Part shown: positions 25,582 through 33,278 of the stretch, piece by piece
Layout: the number at the start of each line of letters is the position of its first letter
Position numbering within the stretch: the stretch's first letter is position 1
DNA from: DAOUBF01 sp034432795
GTDB taxonomy: Bacteria > Chloroflexota > Anaerolineae > DSLN01
DNA: 49,826 nucleotides
Assembly (NCBI GenBank): GCA_034432795.1
Contig: DAOUBF010000065.1
Span: 1-49,826, forward strand
Direction of reading: 5' to 3'
Translations under genes and position numbers: made by a program
Notes under the pieces: model-generated
Database searches by the model: none
The model's input: only the letters and a program-made list of their open reading frames with translations
What the model was told of the DNA's origin: nothing

Positions 25582-26901
25582 GTGACACGTTCTCAAGGAG
25601 ATGGGGTGCGAGTGCCCGTCCAACGCGTGGCGATGCTCAGCGTGCATACTTGCCCGCTGGCCACGCTGGGGGGCAAAGAAACCGGGGGCATGAACGTTTA
25701 CGTCCGCGATCTCAGCCGCGAACTGGGGCGACGCGGCATCCACGTGGACGTGTTCACCCGCTCCCAAGACCCCACAGTCCCGTATATCAGCCAGGCCCTG
25801 GGCCCTAACGGGCGCGTGATTCACATCCCGGCGGGGCCTGAAGCGCCCATCCGCAAAGAGGCCATCTACGCTCACCTGCCGGAATTCACCTGGCGTGTGG
25901 CCGACTTCGCCGCACGCCAGGGCCTGCGCTACGACATCATCCACAGCCATTACTGGCTCTCCGGCTGTGTCGCCCAGCAACTGCGGGAGATCTGGCATGT
26001 CCCCTTCATCCAGATGTTTCACACGCTCGGCCACATGAAAAACCGCGTGGCGCTGCGCCCGGAGGAGTACGAGAGCGACCTGCGCATCGCTGTAGAGACC
26101 GATGTTGTGTGCCAGGCCGATGCCCTGATCGCGGCCACCCCGGCGGAGAAGGCCCAACTGATGTGGTTGTACGGGGCCGATCCGGAGCGCATCACTATCA
26201 TCCCGCCCGGCGTGGATGTGACCCACTTCCGCCCGTTGCCTCGCGCCGAAGCCAGGGCGCGCATCGGCGTGCTGCCCGATGACGCCATGCTCCTGTTTGT
26301 CGGGCGTATTGACCCCCTGAAGGGGATTGATACGCTGTTGCAGGCCGTCGCCTACATTGTGGGCCAATCGCCGGATCGGAGGCTCAGGCTGTGCCTGGTG
26401 ATTATTGGCGGCAACCTTGGACCGGGGGGAGTGACTGAAAACGAGGAGATGGCCCGCCTGCTGGCCCTGCGCCAGGAACTGGGCATCGGCGATGTGGTCA
26501 CGTTCCTCGGCGCCAAAGACCAGGATACCCTGCCCGATTATTACACCGCTGCCGACATTGTGATCGTCCCCTCGCATTATGAATCGTTTGGGCTGGTGGC
26601 ACTGGAGGCGATGGCCTGTGGCACGCCGGTGATCGCCTCTGAGGTGGGCGGGCTGGCCTATCTGGTGAAGAACGGGCAAACCGGCTTTCACGTCCCTTAT
26701 CGCGATCCTCAGGCGCTGGCCGATAAGATCATGCTGCTCCTAAGCGACCCGGAGCTGCGCCAGCGATTGGGCTGTCAGGCGGTGGCCTACGCCCAGAGTT
26801 ATGCCTGGCCGCACATCGCCGATCAGATCGTGGAGGTATACCGGCGCCTGCTGGCGCTGCCTGTGGCCTTGCCCCTCTTAAGAGAACCCTGCGGCGCATA
26901 A
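25582..26901 (+). CDS. GT4-family glycosyltransferase (retaining, MshA/sucrose-synthase-like)
   Basis: A 439-residue GT-B enzyme. The N-terminal half has ETGGMNVYVRDLSRELGRRG, the glycine-rich acceptor loop shared with MshA and sucrose-phosphate synthases. The C-terminal half has LLFVGRIDPLKGIDTLL and the EX7E motif (ESFGLVALE). It should transfer a sugar from a nucleotide donor in the cytoplasm; the acceptor is unknown. GTG at 25582 has GGGGAG upstream; GTG at 25606 with AAGGAG is equally good and the conserved part begins after both. The amidase gene follows by 13 bases. Confidence 0.85.
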   Translation: MTRSQGDGVRVPVQRVAMLSVHTCPLATLGGKETGGMNVYVRDLSRELGRRGIHVDVFTRSQDPTVPYISQALGPNGRVIHIPAGPEAPIRKEAIYAHLPEFTWRVADFAARQGLRYDIIHSHYWLSGCVAQQLREIWHVPFIQMFHTLGHMKNRVALRPEEYESDLRIAVETDVVCQADALIAATPAEKAQLMWLYGADPERITIIPPGVDVTHFRPLPRAEARARIGVLPDDAMLLFVGRIDPLKGIDTLLQAVAYIVGQSPDRRLRLCLVIIGGNLGPGGVTENEEMARLLALRQELGIGDVVTFLGAKDQDTLPDYYTAADIVIVPSHYESFGLVALEAMACGTPVIASEVGGLAYLVKNGQTGFHVPYRDPQALADKIMLLLSDPELRQRLGCQAVAYAQSYAWPHIADQIVEVYRRLLALPVALPLLREPCGA

Positions 26902-26914
26902 TCCTTCCCCCTTC

Positions 26915-27676
26915 ATGGCCAGGCCACCCCAGGCACAAAAACGTCCAGGAAAAAAGAGACAGGACCCCAGCGGCCGTCCGGCGCGAGAGGCGCTCTGGCG
27001 TAGCCTGTTCGCCCTGATAACGCTGGCCATCGGCTTGCTGGCGGTGTACGGTCTGACCCGGCCCGACAGAAGTTCATTCGGGGCGGGTGGCGCCCCCACG
27101 CCGCTGCCTACGGCGACCCTGACGCCGCACCTGGGCCATATCGGCATCATTGCCGGCCATTGGGGCAACGACTCAGGCGCGGTGTGTGCGGATGGTCTGA
27201 CCGAGGTCTCCGTGAACCTGGATATCGCCCGCCGCGTCCAGCGCCAACTGGAGCGCCTGGGCTACCAGGTGGACCTACTGGAGGAGTTTGATACGCGCCT
27301 GACGGGCTATCGCGCCGACGCCCTCCTCTCCATTCACGCCGATTCGTGCGAGTATGTGAACGACGAGGCCACCGGCTTCAAGGTGGCTTCTGCCGCGCAC
27401 CGCTCCACTGCCGATCAAGACAGCCGGCTGGTGGACTGCCTGATCCAGCACTATGCCCGGCGCACCGGCCTGCCTTTCCACGCCGGGAGCATCACCTACG
27501 ATATGACCGATTATCACGGCTTCTTTGAGATCGCCCCCACGACACCGGCGGCGATCATTGAAACGGGCTTTCTCTATCTGGACCGGGGGATCCTCACCGG
27601 CGAGGCCGATAGAGTGGCGGAGGGGGTTGTAGAGGGGCTGAGGTGCTTCCTGGAGGGGCAGAAGCTGCAGCCCTGA
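26915..27676 (+). CDS. N-acetylmuramoyl-L-alanine amidase (Amidase_3), membrane-anchored
   Basis: A 253-residue cell-wall hydrolase. A basic tail precedes one membrane helix (about 28-48) and a short Pro/Thr linker. The catalytic domain shows the zinc ligands in IIAGHWGND (His) and LTEVSVNLDIA (Glu), then LLSIHADSC (His), and the catalytic Glu in AIIETGFLYL. It should cleave the bond between muramic acid and the stem peptide outside the membrane. It is co-transcribed with a GT4 enzyme. No good ribosome site precedes the ATG, so it may rely on coupling. Confidence 0.87.
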   Translation: MARPPQAQKRPGKKRQDPSGRPAREALWRSLFALITLAIGLLAVYGLTRPDRSSFGAGGAPTPLPTATLTPHLGHIGIIAGHWGNDSGAVCADGLTEVSVNLDIARRVQRQLERLGYQVDLLEEFDTRLTGYRADALLSIHADSCEYVNDEATGFKVASAAHRSTADQDSRLVDCLIQHYARRTGLPFHAGSITYDMTDYHGFFEIAPTTPAAIIETGFLYLDRGILTGEADRVAEGVVEGLRCFLEGQKLQP

Positions 27677-27796
27677 TCACGTTGCCCGCGCTTCAGCCGC
27701 CCTCAGAGCAGAGGGGGATACGTCCACTATGACTTGAACCTCTTCAGGTAAGGACTCCAGCATTTTTGTCATTGTTGTGATGGCTGTAGAAGCCAT
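27677..27796 (-). pseudogene. 39-codon antitoxin-like remnant
   Basis: An open frame from ATG (27794-27796) to TGA (27677-27679). The start (MASTAITTMTKMLESLPEE) resembles the N-terminus of small antitoxin-like proteins that run to 70-90 residues; after about 23 residues the likeness stops. A G-run ribosome site (AAAGGGGG) lies about eight bases upstream. I read it as a truncated gene, though a short functional peptide is possible. No toxin gene is beside it. Confidence 0.4.
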
Positions 27797-27869
27797 AGTC
27801 TAGCCCCCTTTTCAGACCCCCTTTCATATAAGCCCTGTATGCCCTATGTGGGTTTAAGCAATACCACAT

Positions 27870-27920
27870 AGCCCTCTATGTGTCCGCCGGTAGCATCATA
27901 TGGCGGAAACATAGAGGGCT
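27870..27920. repeat. Long hairpin with 19-bp arms
   Basis: Arms 27870-27888 and 27902-27920 are complementary at 18 of 19 positions with a 13-base loop. An overlapping alternative stem pairs 27844-27851 with 27864-27871. It lies between the antitoxin-like remnant and the end of the DUF1801 gene. It may terminate transcription from either side or be the end of a small mobile element. Confidence 0.6.
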
Positions 27921-27951
27921 GGCCAGGCTCCCTTACGCTTGCGATCAGTCC

Positions 27952-28431
27952 TCAACTCACCGCTTTCTTCACGAGCGCGCTGATCCTGGCCTCTTCGGTG
28001 GCGGTCAACTCCTTCAGTGCGAAGGCGGTCGGCCACATGGCGCCTTCATCAAGGTTCGCCGCGTCGGTGAAGCCGAACGACGAATACCTCGTCTTGAACT
28101 TGTGCGCACTTTGGAAGAAGCAGACGACCTTACCGTCCTTGGCATACGCGGGCATCCCGTACCAGGTTTTCGGCGAGAGGGTTGGCGCGCTGGCTTTGAT
28201 GATCGCATGGAGCCGCCGGGCCATGGACCGCTCCGGTTCCGGCATCTCGGCGATCTTCGCGAGCACGTCGCTTTCCCCTTTCGCTTTGTTCTTATTCGCG
28301 CGCGCTTCCGCCTTCAGCTCTTTGGCGCGCTCCTTCATCGCGGCCCGTTCCTCATCCGTGAACCCCTTAAACTTCTCGTTGATCGCGGTGGTGCTCTCGG
28401 CGGACTTCTGCGCGTCCTTCTTCAGGCTCAT
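27952..28431 (-). CDS. DUF1801 (YdhG-like) domain protein with lysine-rich N-terminus
   Basis: A 159-residue protein. Residues 1-60 are rich in Lys, Glu and Ala and helix-forming. The rest has the DUF1801 pattern: RRLHAIIKASAPTLSPKTWYGMPAYAKDGKVVCFFQ (in blocks, about 75-110) and a SFGF strand, a small alpha/beta fold of unknown role. ATG at 28429-28431 has GAGGAGG upstream and was preferred to the longer frame. It is downstream of a VOC protein gene but has its own promoter. Confidence 0.8.
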   Translation of the reverse strand: MSLKKDAQKSAESTTAINEKFKGFTDEERAAMKERAKELKAEARANKNKAKGESDVLAKIAEMPEPERSMARRLHAIIKASAPTLSPKTWYGMPAYAKDGKVVCFFQSAHKFKTRYSSFGFTDAANLDEGAMWPTAFALKELTATEEARISALVKKAVS

Positions 28432-28465
28432 AGAAACCTCCTCAGTTCGCGTACGGCCCCGCGCT

Positions 28466-28474
28466 ATTATAACA
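28466..28474 (-). promoter_or_regulatory. Extended -10 promoter of the DUF1801 gene
   Basis: On the minus strand TGT-TATAAT (28466-28474) lies about 34 bases upstream of the ATG. No clear -35 is present. Confidence 0.55.
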
Positions 28475-28494
28475 CATGCGCCGCCCAACCCCGT

Positions 28495-28863
28495 TTAGCC
28501 GGGATTCGCGCCCTTCCACAACCCCAGGGTATTCCCATCGGGGTCGGCGAACAGCGCGACCCAGCCCTCGCCGGGCACCTCCGTCGGCGGCATGAGGGTG
28601 CGCCCACCGGCGGCTTCAATCTTGCTCAAGGTCTCCTGGAGGTCATCGCTGCCGATATAGACGGTCACGTCAAGCGGATGCTCCACCCCCGCCTGGAAGA
28701 TACCACCGCCGGGCGCCTGGCCGGTGTCAACCAGGCCATAGGGTGCTTCGGCGCCCTCCATAGCCTGATAGCGAACCGTCCAGCCGAAGGCCGCCTCATA
28801 GAAGCGTCGTGAGCGGTCAATATCGCGTGTGCCGATCTCCACGTGAACGAAGGGATGGGTCAT
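28495..28863 (-). CDS. VOC (glyoxalase/bleomycin-resistance fold) family protein
   Basis: A 122-residue vicinal oxygen chelate protein: FVHVEIGTRDIDRSRRFYEAAFGW opens the first beta-alpha-beta-beta-beta unit and FADPDGNTLGLWKG closes the second. Metal-ligand-like positions are His7 and the Glu/Gly region at the end, but the substrate is unknown. ATG at 28861-28863 has AAGGAG eight bases upstream. Its promoter carries a GAAC-N4-GTTC box, so damage-linked control is possible. Confidence 0.87.
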   Translation of the reverse strand: MTHPFVHVEIGTRDIDRSRRFYEAAFGWTVRYQAMEGAEAPYGLVDTGQAPGGGIFQAGVEHPLDVTVYIGSDDLQETLSKIEAAGGRTLMPPTEVPGEGWVALFADPDGNTLGLWKGANPG

Positions 28864-28885
28864 GGTGTTTTCTCCTTTCTGTTGA

Positions 28886-28897
28886 GAACATTTGTTC
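28886..28897. promoter_or_regulatory. LexA-type operator candidate at the VOC gene promoter
   Basis: GAACATTTGTTC matches GAAC-N4-GTTC, the Gram-positive-type SOS box; with one more base on each side the arms are AGAACA/TGTTCT. It sits three bases downstream of the -10, a normal repressor position. Confidence 0.55.
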
Positions 28898-28899
28898 TG

Positions 28900-28929
28900 A
28901 GTATAGCGGTTTTCCTGCTCCTCTGTCAA
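28900..28929 (-). promoter_or_regulatory. Sigma-70 promoter of the VOC gene
   Basis: On the minus strand TTGACA (28924-28929), 18 bases, TATACT (28900-28905). It is the only strong promoter upstream of the ATG at 28863. Confidence 0.7.
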
Positions 28930-29029
28930 TAGGGCCAGGCCACTGATTCGGAACAACGCCTTAAAAGATAGGGGAGAATTTGGATTTATATGGTCAAAAT
29001 TGTCATGTTTGCGATTAGTTGCACAGGAT

Positions 29030-29057
29030 TTGACAAACCCCGCCTCCGCTTTATAAT
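29030..29057 (+). promoter_or_regulatory. Consensus sigma-70 promoter of the orphan radical SAM gene
   Basis: TTGACA (29030-29035), 16 bases, TATAAT (29052-29057). Both hexamers are perfect. Transcription should start near 29064, leaving a leader of about 35 bases with AAGGAGG. Confidence 0.8.
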
Positions 29058-29098
29058 GGCAGCTATTATCCACCATCACAACGCGAAGGAGGCCGAGC

Positions 29099-30298
29099 AT
29101 GATACCGGACAAACGCAATCTCTACCGTTTCCCCTGGTCGCTGAACGACAACCCCATTGGCTGGGTGGAGGTGACCGACATCTGTAACATCCACTGCAAG
29201 GGCTGCTATCGGCAGAAGCTCGTGGGCCACAAGCCGCTGGCCGAGATCAAAGAAGAGGTCCTCTTCATGAAGCGCTGGCGCAACGTAGACAACATCTCCC
29301 TCGCTGGCGGCGAGGCCCTCATCCACCCGGAGATTGTGGAGATCGTGGACTTCATCACCCGCCAGGGCCTGAAGTCATTCATCCTGACCAACGGCGTCCG
29401 CCTGACGGAGGACCTGCTGCGCGATCTCAAGCGTGCCGGCCTCACGGGCATCGGCTTTCACATTGATTCGCTGCAGAAGCGCCCCAAATGGACGGGTAAG
29501 AATGAGATTGAGCTATGTGAGCTGCGCCAGTATTATGCCGATATGGTCGCGGAGGTGGGCCTGCCGCCGGCGGGCTTCGGCATGACCGTGTACCGCGAGA
29601 ACTTCCCCTATATTCCCGATGTGCTCCGCTGGGTCCTGAAGAATCGGGGAAAGGTCGGCGGCGCCACCTTTATCACCTATCGCGGCGCCCGCGTGGCCAA
29701 TGTGGATTACTTTGTCGGCGGCGAGCCTATCCAGCTTGACGATGACACCCTGGGCTACGTCACCGATGACGAGCCGGAGGACATCGGCATCAAGTCCACC
29801 GATGTCTATGCCTGGATCAAGGAGAACTTCCCGGAGTATGATGCCTCAGGCTATCTGGGCGGGACGCAAACGCATGACTCGTTTAAATGGCTGGACGGCT
29901 ACATGCTCTGCGCCGGGGATGAGGTCCTGGGCTCCATCGGGAAGAAATCCATGGAGTTCACCCAGATCATGCACCACTTCCTGTTCGGCACCTATTTCGT
30001 CTATTTGAAGGGGAGCGCGCCGGGGTATCTCTCCTTTTTGCTGGGGCTGTTTGACCCCAACGTGCGTCGCGCTTTCGGGCGCTGGCTGCGCAACCCCTTC
30101 CGCCGCGTCTATGGCGTCAGCGTGGCCATCGTCCAGGCGCCGGACCTCCTGCCGGATGGCCGCGTGGATATGTGCGACAGTTGCCCGGATATGACCGTGT
30201 TTGAGGGGCGCCTGGTCAACTCGTGCCGCCTGGACGAGTACCGCAAGTTCGGTCAGCTCATCACCGCGGTTCCGCGTCGCGAGCGCGAACTGGCTTAG
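29099..30298 (+). CDS. Orphan radical SAM protein
   Basis: A 399-residue radical SAM enzyme. C29-x3-C33-x2-C36 (ICNIHCKGCYRQ) binds the cluster; SLAGGEALIHPEI is the GGE motif; FILTNGVRL and GIGFHIDSLQ are later barrel strands. The C-terminal part has a small Cys group (DMCDSCPDM, then NSCRLDEY) that could hold an auxiliary cluster, but it is not a full SPASM domain. About residues 290-345 look amphipathic and could touch the membrane. There is no partner gene. The substrate is unknown. It has a very strong promoter and ends convergent with the FHA gene, overlapping it by 38 bases. Confidence 0.82.
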   Translation: MIPDKRNLYRFPWSLNDNPIGWVEVTDICNIHCKGCYRQKLVGHKPLAEIKEEVLFMKRWRNVDNISLAGGEALIHPEIVEIVDFITRQGLKSFILTNGVRLTEDLLRDLKRAGLTGIGFHIDSLQKRPKWTGKNEIELCELRQYYADMVAEVGLPPAGFGMTVYRENFPYIPDVLRWVLKNRGKVGGATFITYRGARVANVDYFVGGEPIQLDDDTLGYVTDDEPEDIGIKSTDVYAWIKENFPEYDASGYLGGTQTHDSFKWLDGYMLCAGDEVLGSIGKKSMEFTQIMHHFLFGTYFVYLKGSAPGYLSFLLGLFDPNVRRAFGRWLRNPFRRVYGVSVAIVQAPDLLPDGRVDMCDSCPDMTVFEGRLVNSCRLDEYRKFGQLITAVPRRERELA

Positions 30299-31106
30299 GC
30301 GCCAGGGGGAGCGTCTCCTGGAGCAGGGTGCGGAGTGCGGCAGGGTCATAGCCCTGCTGGCGTAGCCAGCGGGTCGGTAAGGCGTCGGGGTCATCCAGAA
30401 TGGCGCTGGCCAACTCTGCTTCGCTGACCGGCGAGGCGGGGGGCGTGGTGGTGCGTGCACCGGCCAGGCGGGCCAGCAGGCGGTCGGCGCGGGGCGTGAG
30501 GATAATCCCCTGCCAGGGGCGGCGCAGATTGCCGGGGCCGGCCTCTACGCGCAGCCTGGCCTGAATCAGGTCCGGCTGGAGGCCAAGGTGGAGCAGCGCC
30601 TGGGTGAGCGCATGGCCCGGCTGGCTGGCGGCGATGAACAGGTGCTCCACGCCCAGGTAGTAGTGCCGCATCCGGGCGGACTCAGCTATCGCCGTGACGA
30701 TGATCTGGCGGACGGCGGGGCTGAACTGGCTGGAATCCAGGGGGTTGCCGTCGGTGTCCGGGTGTGTGTGCGGCCCGGCCTGGGCCTCTTCCTTCACCCG
30801 TTCCAGGCGGATCAAGGTATGCCCGACGCGGAACGTGCTTTCGGGCGCCAGGGGCACGCGCCCCCGCACCAATTGTCGGCCCACAGCGGTGATATTCAGA
30901 TCGCCCATGTCCTCCAGCCACACCTGCCCATCCTGGTAATCCAGGCGGGCATGCTGGCGCGAGGCCCACACATCAAGCTGGAGGGCGACCGTATTTTCGG
31001 TGCTGCGTCCGATCGTGACCGGCCACTGGTGGATCACAACGGTCAGGCCATCCAGCGGGCCGCTCAAAGCTGTCAGTTGAAAACCACTGCTGCGCGAGTC
31101 CCTCAA
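30261..31106 (-). CDS. FHA domain fused to a Clp N-terminal-like domain
   Basis: A 281-residue protein. Residues about 10-105 form an FHA domain (VTIGRSTENTVAL, then ASRQHARLDY), which binds phosphothreonine. Residues about 125-225 resemble the Clp R/N double repeat (VEHLFIAASQPGHALTQALLHLGLQ), the substrate-docking domain of ClpA/B/C. There is no ATPase. The start is TTG at 31104-31106 with GAGAGGGG upstream. It might be an adaptor that reads phosphorylation, but that is inference. No kinase gene is nearby. Confidence 0.7.
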   Translation of the reverse strand: MRDSRSSGFQLTALSGPLDGLTVVIHQWPVTIGRSTENTVALQLDVWASRQHARLDYQDGQVWLEDMGDLNITAVGRQLVRGRVPLAPESTFRVGHTLIRLERVKEEAQAGPHTHPDTDGNPLDSSQFSPAVRQIIVTAIAESARMRHYYLGVEHLFIAASQPGHALTQALLHLGLQPDLIQARLRVEAGPGNLRRPWQGIILTPRADRLLARLAGARTTTPPASPVSEAELASAILDDPDALPTRWLRQQGYDPAALRTLLQETLPLAPKPVRARDAEPR

Positions 31107-31244
31107 AGTTCAGCCCCTCTCTTTGAGGTCGGCGGCAGGGCAGAATCCATGCAGGGCAGGCTGGGCATACGCTTTCTAAGGAGCGTATCACGAGGCCGGT
31201 CCCCTAACAATGGTACTTTGCTCCATCCTATTTAGACATAGGGG

Positions 31245-31555
31245 TGCATATCCCCTCACCGCCGTCCCTCTCCCACAGCGTGGCAGAGGGGAGGTAAGGG
31301 CCATATCCCCCTCCCTTATTAGGAGGATGGGAAAGGGGAGAGGTTATGCTCTCCCAGCGCCAGAGAAACGCCCCGCCGTTTACGGTAGGGTGCGCCGAAT
31401 GCGTGGGGGAAACACCGCACCGTTTACGGTGCGGCCTGTAGGGGTGCACGGCCATGCGCCCCTTACCCCCCACCCCAACCCTCCCCCACAGCGGGGGGAG
31501 GGAGGTATATTCCCACCCCCACAGCGGGGGGAGGGGGTAGGAGCAGGGTCTGGCC
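31245..31555. repeat. Repeat-packed intergenic stretch
   Basis: The gap 31107-31731 has no gene. It holds several GC-rich hairpins, a 20-bp palindrome centred on GTTTAC (31415-31434) with a partial copy at 31373-31390, a degenerate form of the 9247-9282 palindrome (31438-31466), and a 19-bp direct repeat (31484-31502 and 31517-31535). Confidence 0.65.
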
Positions 31556-31636
31556 CTGCCCTTACCTGCTGTTTTGTGCTATACTCCTTGTCTATCGCAA
31601 CCCGGCGGTCCCTGTTCCCTGGTTCATCCGGAACGG

Positions 31637-31682
31637 CTGTCCGGTGTCCGTAGCCCAGGGCTGCCCCCACCCGGCCGGACAG
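31637..31682 (+). other. Possible structured leader upstream of the Asp-box gene
   Basis: An 8-bp stem (31637-31644 with 31675-31682) lies about 50 bases before the ATG. The strand matches no riboswitch pattern that I could recognise. It may be incidental. Confidence 0.25.
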
Positions 31683-31731
31683 GTCCCGGCTTGCGGCCCA
31701 GGCGCCAATGTTCTTACTCTGAGGGAAGGCT

Positions 31732-33267
31732 ATGTCTAAACATTTCGGGTTTCTTCTCCTTGCTCTGGCGCTCGTTGTGCTTATCCCTGCCAGCTTTATC
31801 GTATCGGCGCGCCAGGCCGATACTTCGGTAGCGGAGGAAATGCCTTATACGCAGGAGTGGCTGGAGCGCTATCACGGTATGGTGGACAACCGCTGGACGG
31901 CGGAGTACGAGCAGCGGTTGCAGGGTGTGCTCCCCCCGGCCCATGCAAATAGTCTGCTATCGCCACTCTCGCCGGCCTGGGGCGCCGATGTGCGCATGTC
32001 CAGCCCCAGCTTCAACAGCCAGCAGAACGAATTCCAGATTGACATCCATCCCATGAATTCACTCTTCGCCATCGGCACCTCCAACGACTATCTGACGGCG
32101 GGCGTAGGCATTTACCGCACGTCGGATGGCGGCGCGACCTGGACCGCGTTTGATGCGCCTATCGGCACGGCGGCCTGCTGTGACCCCGGCGTGTCGTATT
32201 CCTGGGATGGCAAAGCCTATGTGACTGTCCTGGATACCAGTCCGTCTGCGGCCTATGTCATCAAGTCTACCGATAACGGGGTGACCTGGGGTTCGCGCTA
32301 CACTGCTGTCTCCGGTTCGGTGGACCGCCAGAACATCGTCGTGGACAATGGGGCGGCCAGCCCCTACCGGGGGCGGGTGTACGTGACGTACACCGATTTC
32401 ACCGGCGCGGGCCGAATCTACGGTGTGTACTCCACCGACGAAGGTGTGACCTGGACGGCGCGCTTCCCCATCGGCGGGCCACCCCCGGCCCAGGGCTATG
32501 AACAATCCAGCCAGCCGCGCGTGGCCTCCAATGGCACGATCTACGTCGGCTTCCAGCAGTATCTGAACTCGGGGGCGGGCTGCAATGCGGGCGTGGAGAA
32601 CGTTGTGGCCTGGTCCACCGATGGCGGCGCCACCTGGGCGCAGACGGTGCTGCCTATCCGTCAGGGCGGCGTGTGCCTGTCCACGCAGGCCGGGCGCGGT
32701 GTCTTCTGCATCAACTCCGGGGGCCAGTACTTCCGCTCGCGCAGCCACCCCATTATGGGCGTCCACCCCACCAATCCCAACATCGTCTACATGGTCTACT
32801 CCGGCGGCGACCTGGAGACGGCCTACACCTGCGCGGGCGGCACGGGGTACCATAGCGATACGTTATTCCGGAAATCTACCGACGGCGGCGTCACCTGGTC
32901 CGCGCCTATGCGCATCAACACCGACCCCTTGGGCAAAGACCAGTACTACCCCTGGATGGACGTCGCCCCGAATGGCACGATCTGGGTGGGCTGGCACGAC
33001 CGCCGCGAGGACCCCAACAACTTCCAGCACAAGTGGTATGTGGCCTATTCAATGGATGAGGGCGCGACCTGGACAGAGGTGGCCGTTGCGGATCAGGCCT
33101 CGCAGCCGTACACCTTCATCGGCGACTACGCGGGCCTGGCGGCGAAGAATGACCGGGTGTTGCCCATGTGGTGGGATAGCCGCATCAAAAGCACCGGCGA
33201 CCCCTTCACCGATCCGCACCAGCTCTTTGGTCTCCACCTGCCGCTCATCAGGCGAGACGCACCCTGA
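31732..33267 (+). CDS. Secreted Asp-box (BNR/sialidase-like) beta-propeller protein
   Basis: A 511-residue exported protein. A signal peptide covers about residues 1-27. Six Asp-box turns of the SxDxGxTW type occur near residues 130, 179, 234, 295, 382 and 441 (for example TSDGGATW, STDGGVTW), as in sialidases and other six-bladed propellers. Sialidase catalytic residues (the Arg triad) are not obvious, so binding or another hydrolase role is equally likely. The tail LHLPLIRRDAP resembles the VFLPLVLK tail of the FG-GAP protein. ATG has AGGGAAGG upstream. An alpha/beta hydrolase gene follows by 11 bases. Confidence 0.83.
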   Translation: MSKHFGFLLLALALVVLIPASFIVSARQADTSVAEEMPYTQEWLERYHGMVDNRWTAEYEQRLQGVLPPAHANSLLSPLSPAWGADVRMSSPSFNSQQNEFQIDIHPMNSLFAIGTSNDYLTAGVGIYRTSDGGATWTAFDAPIGTAACCDPGVSYSWDGKAYVTVLDTSPSAAYVIKSTDNGVTWGSRYTAVSGSVDRQNIVVDNGAASPYRGRVYVTYTDFTGAGRIYGVYSTDEGVTWTARFPIGGPPPAQGYEQSSQPRVASNGTIYVGFQQYLNSGAGCNAGVENVVAWSTDGGATWAQTVLPIRQGGVCLSTQAGRGVFCINSGGQYFRSRSHPIMGVHPTNPNIVYMVYSGGDLETAYTCAGGTGYHSDTLFRKSTDGGVTWSAPMRINTDPLGKDQYYPWMDVAPNGTIWVGWHDRREDPNNFQHKWYVAYSMDEGATWTEVAVADQASQPYTFIGDYAGLAAKNDRVLPMWWDSRIKSTGDPFTDPHQLFGLHLPLIRRDAP

Positions 33268-33278
33268 CCATTCCCTGA

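Noticed and set aside
25552..26691. A 379-codon minus-strand frame opposite the GT4 gene
   Set aside because: Antisense to a complete GT4 enzyme with the EX7E motif; no domain.
31245..31555. Possible CRISPR array in the repeat-rich stretch
   Set aside because: The repeats are palindromic, of several kinds and irregularly spaced, with no unique spacers and no cas genes.
31600..31731. Possible riboswitch before the Asp-box gene
   Set aside because: Only one 8-bp stem is clear and no conserved riboswitch core (c-di-GMP, TPP, SAM, cobalamin) could be matched. Kept only as a low-confidence structured leader.
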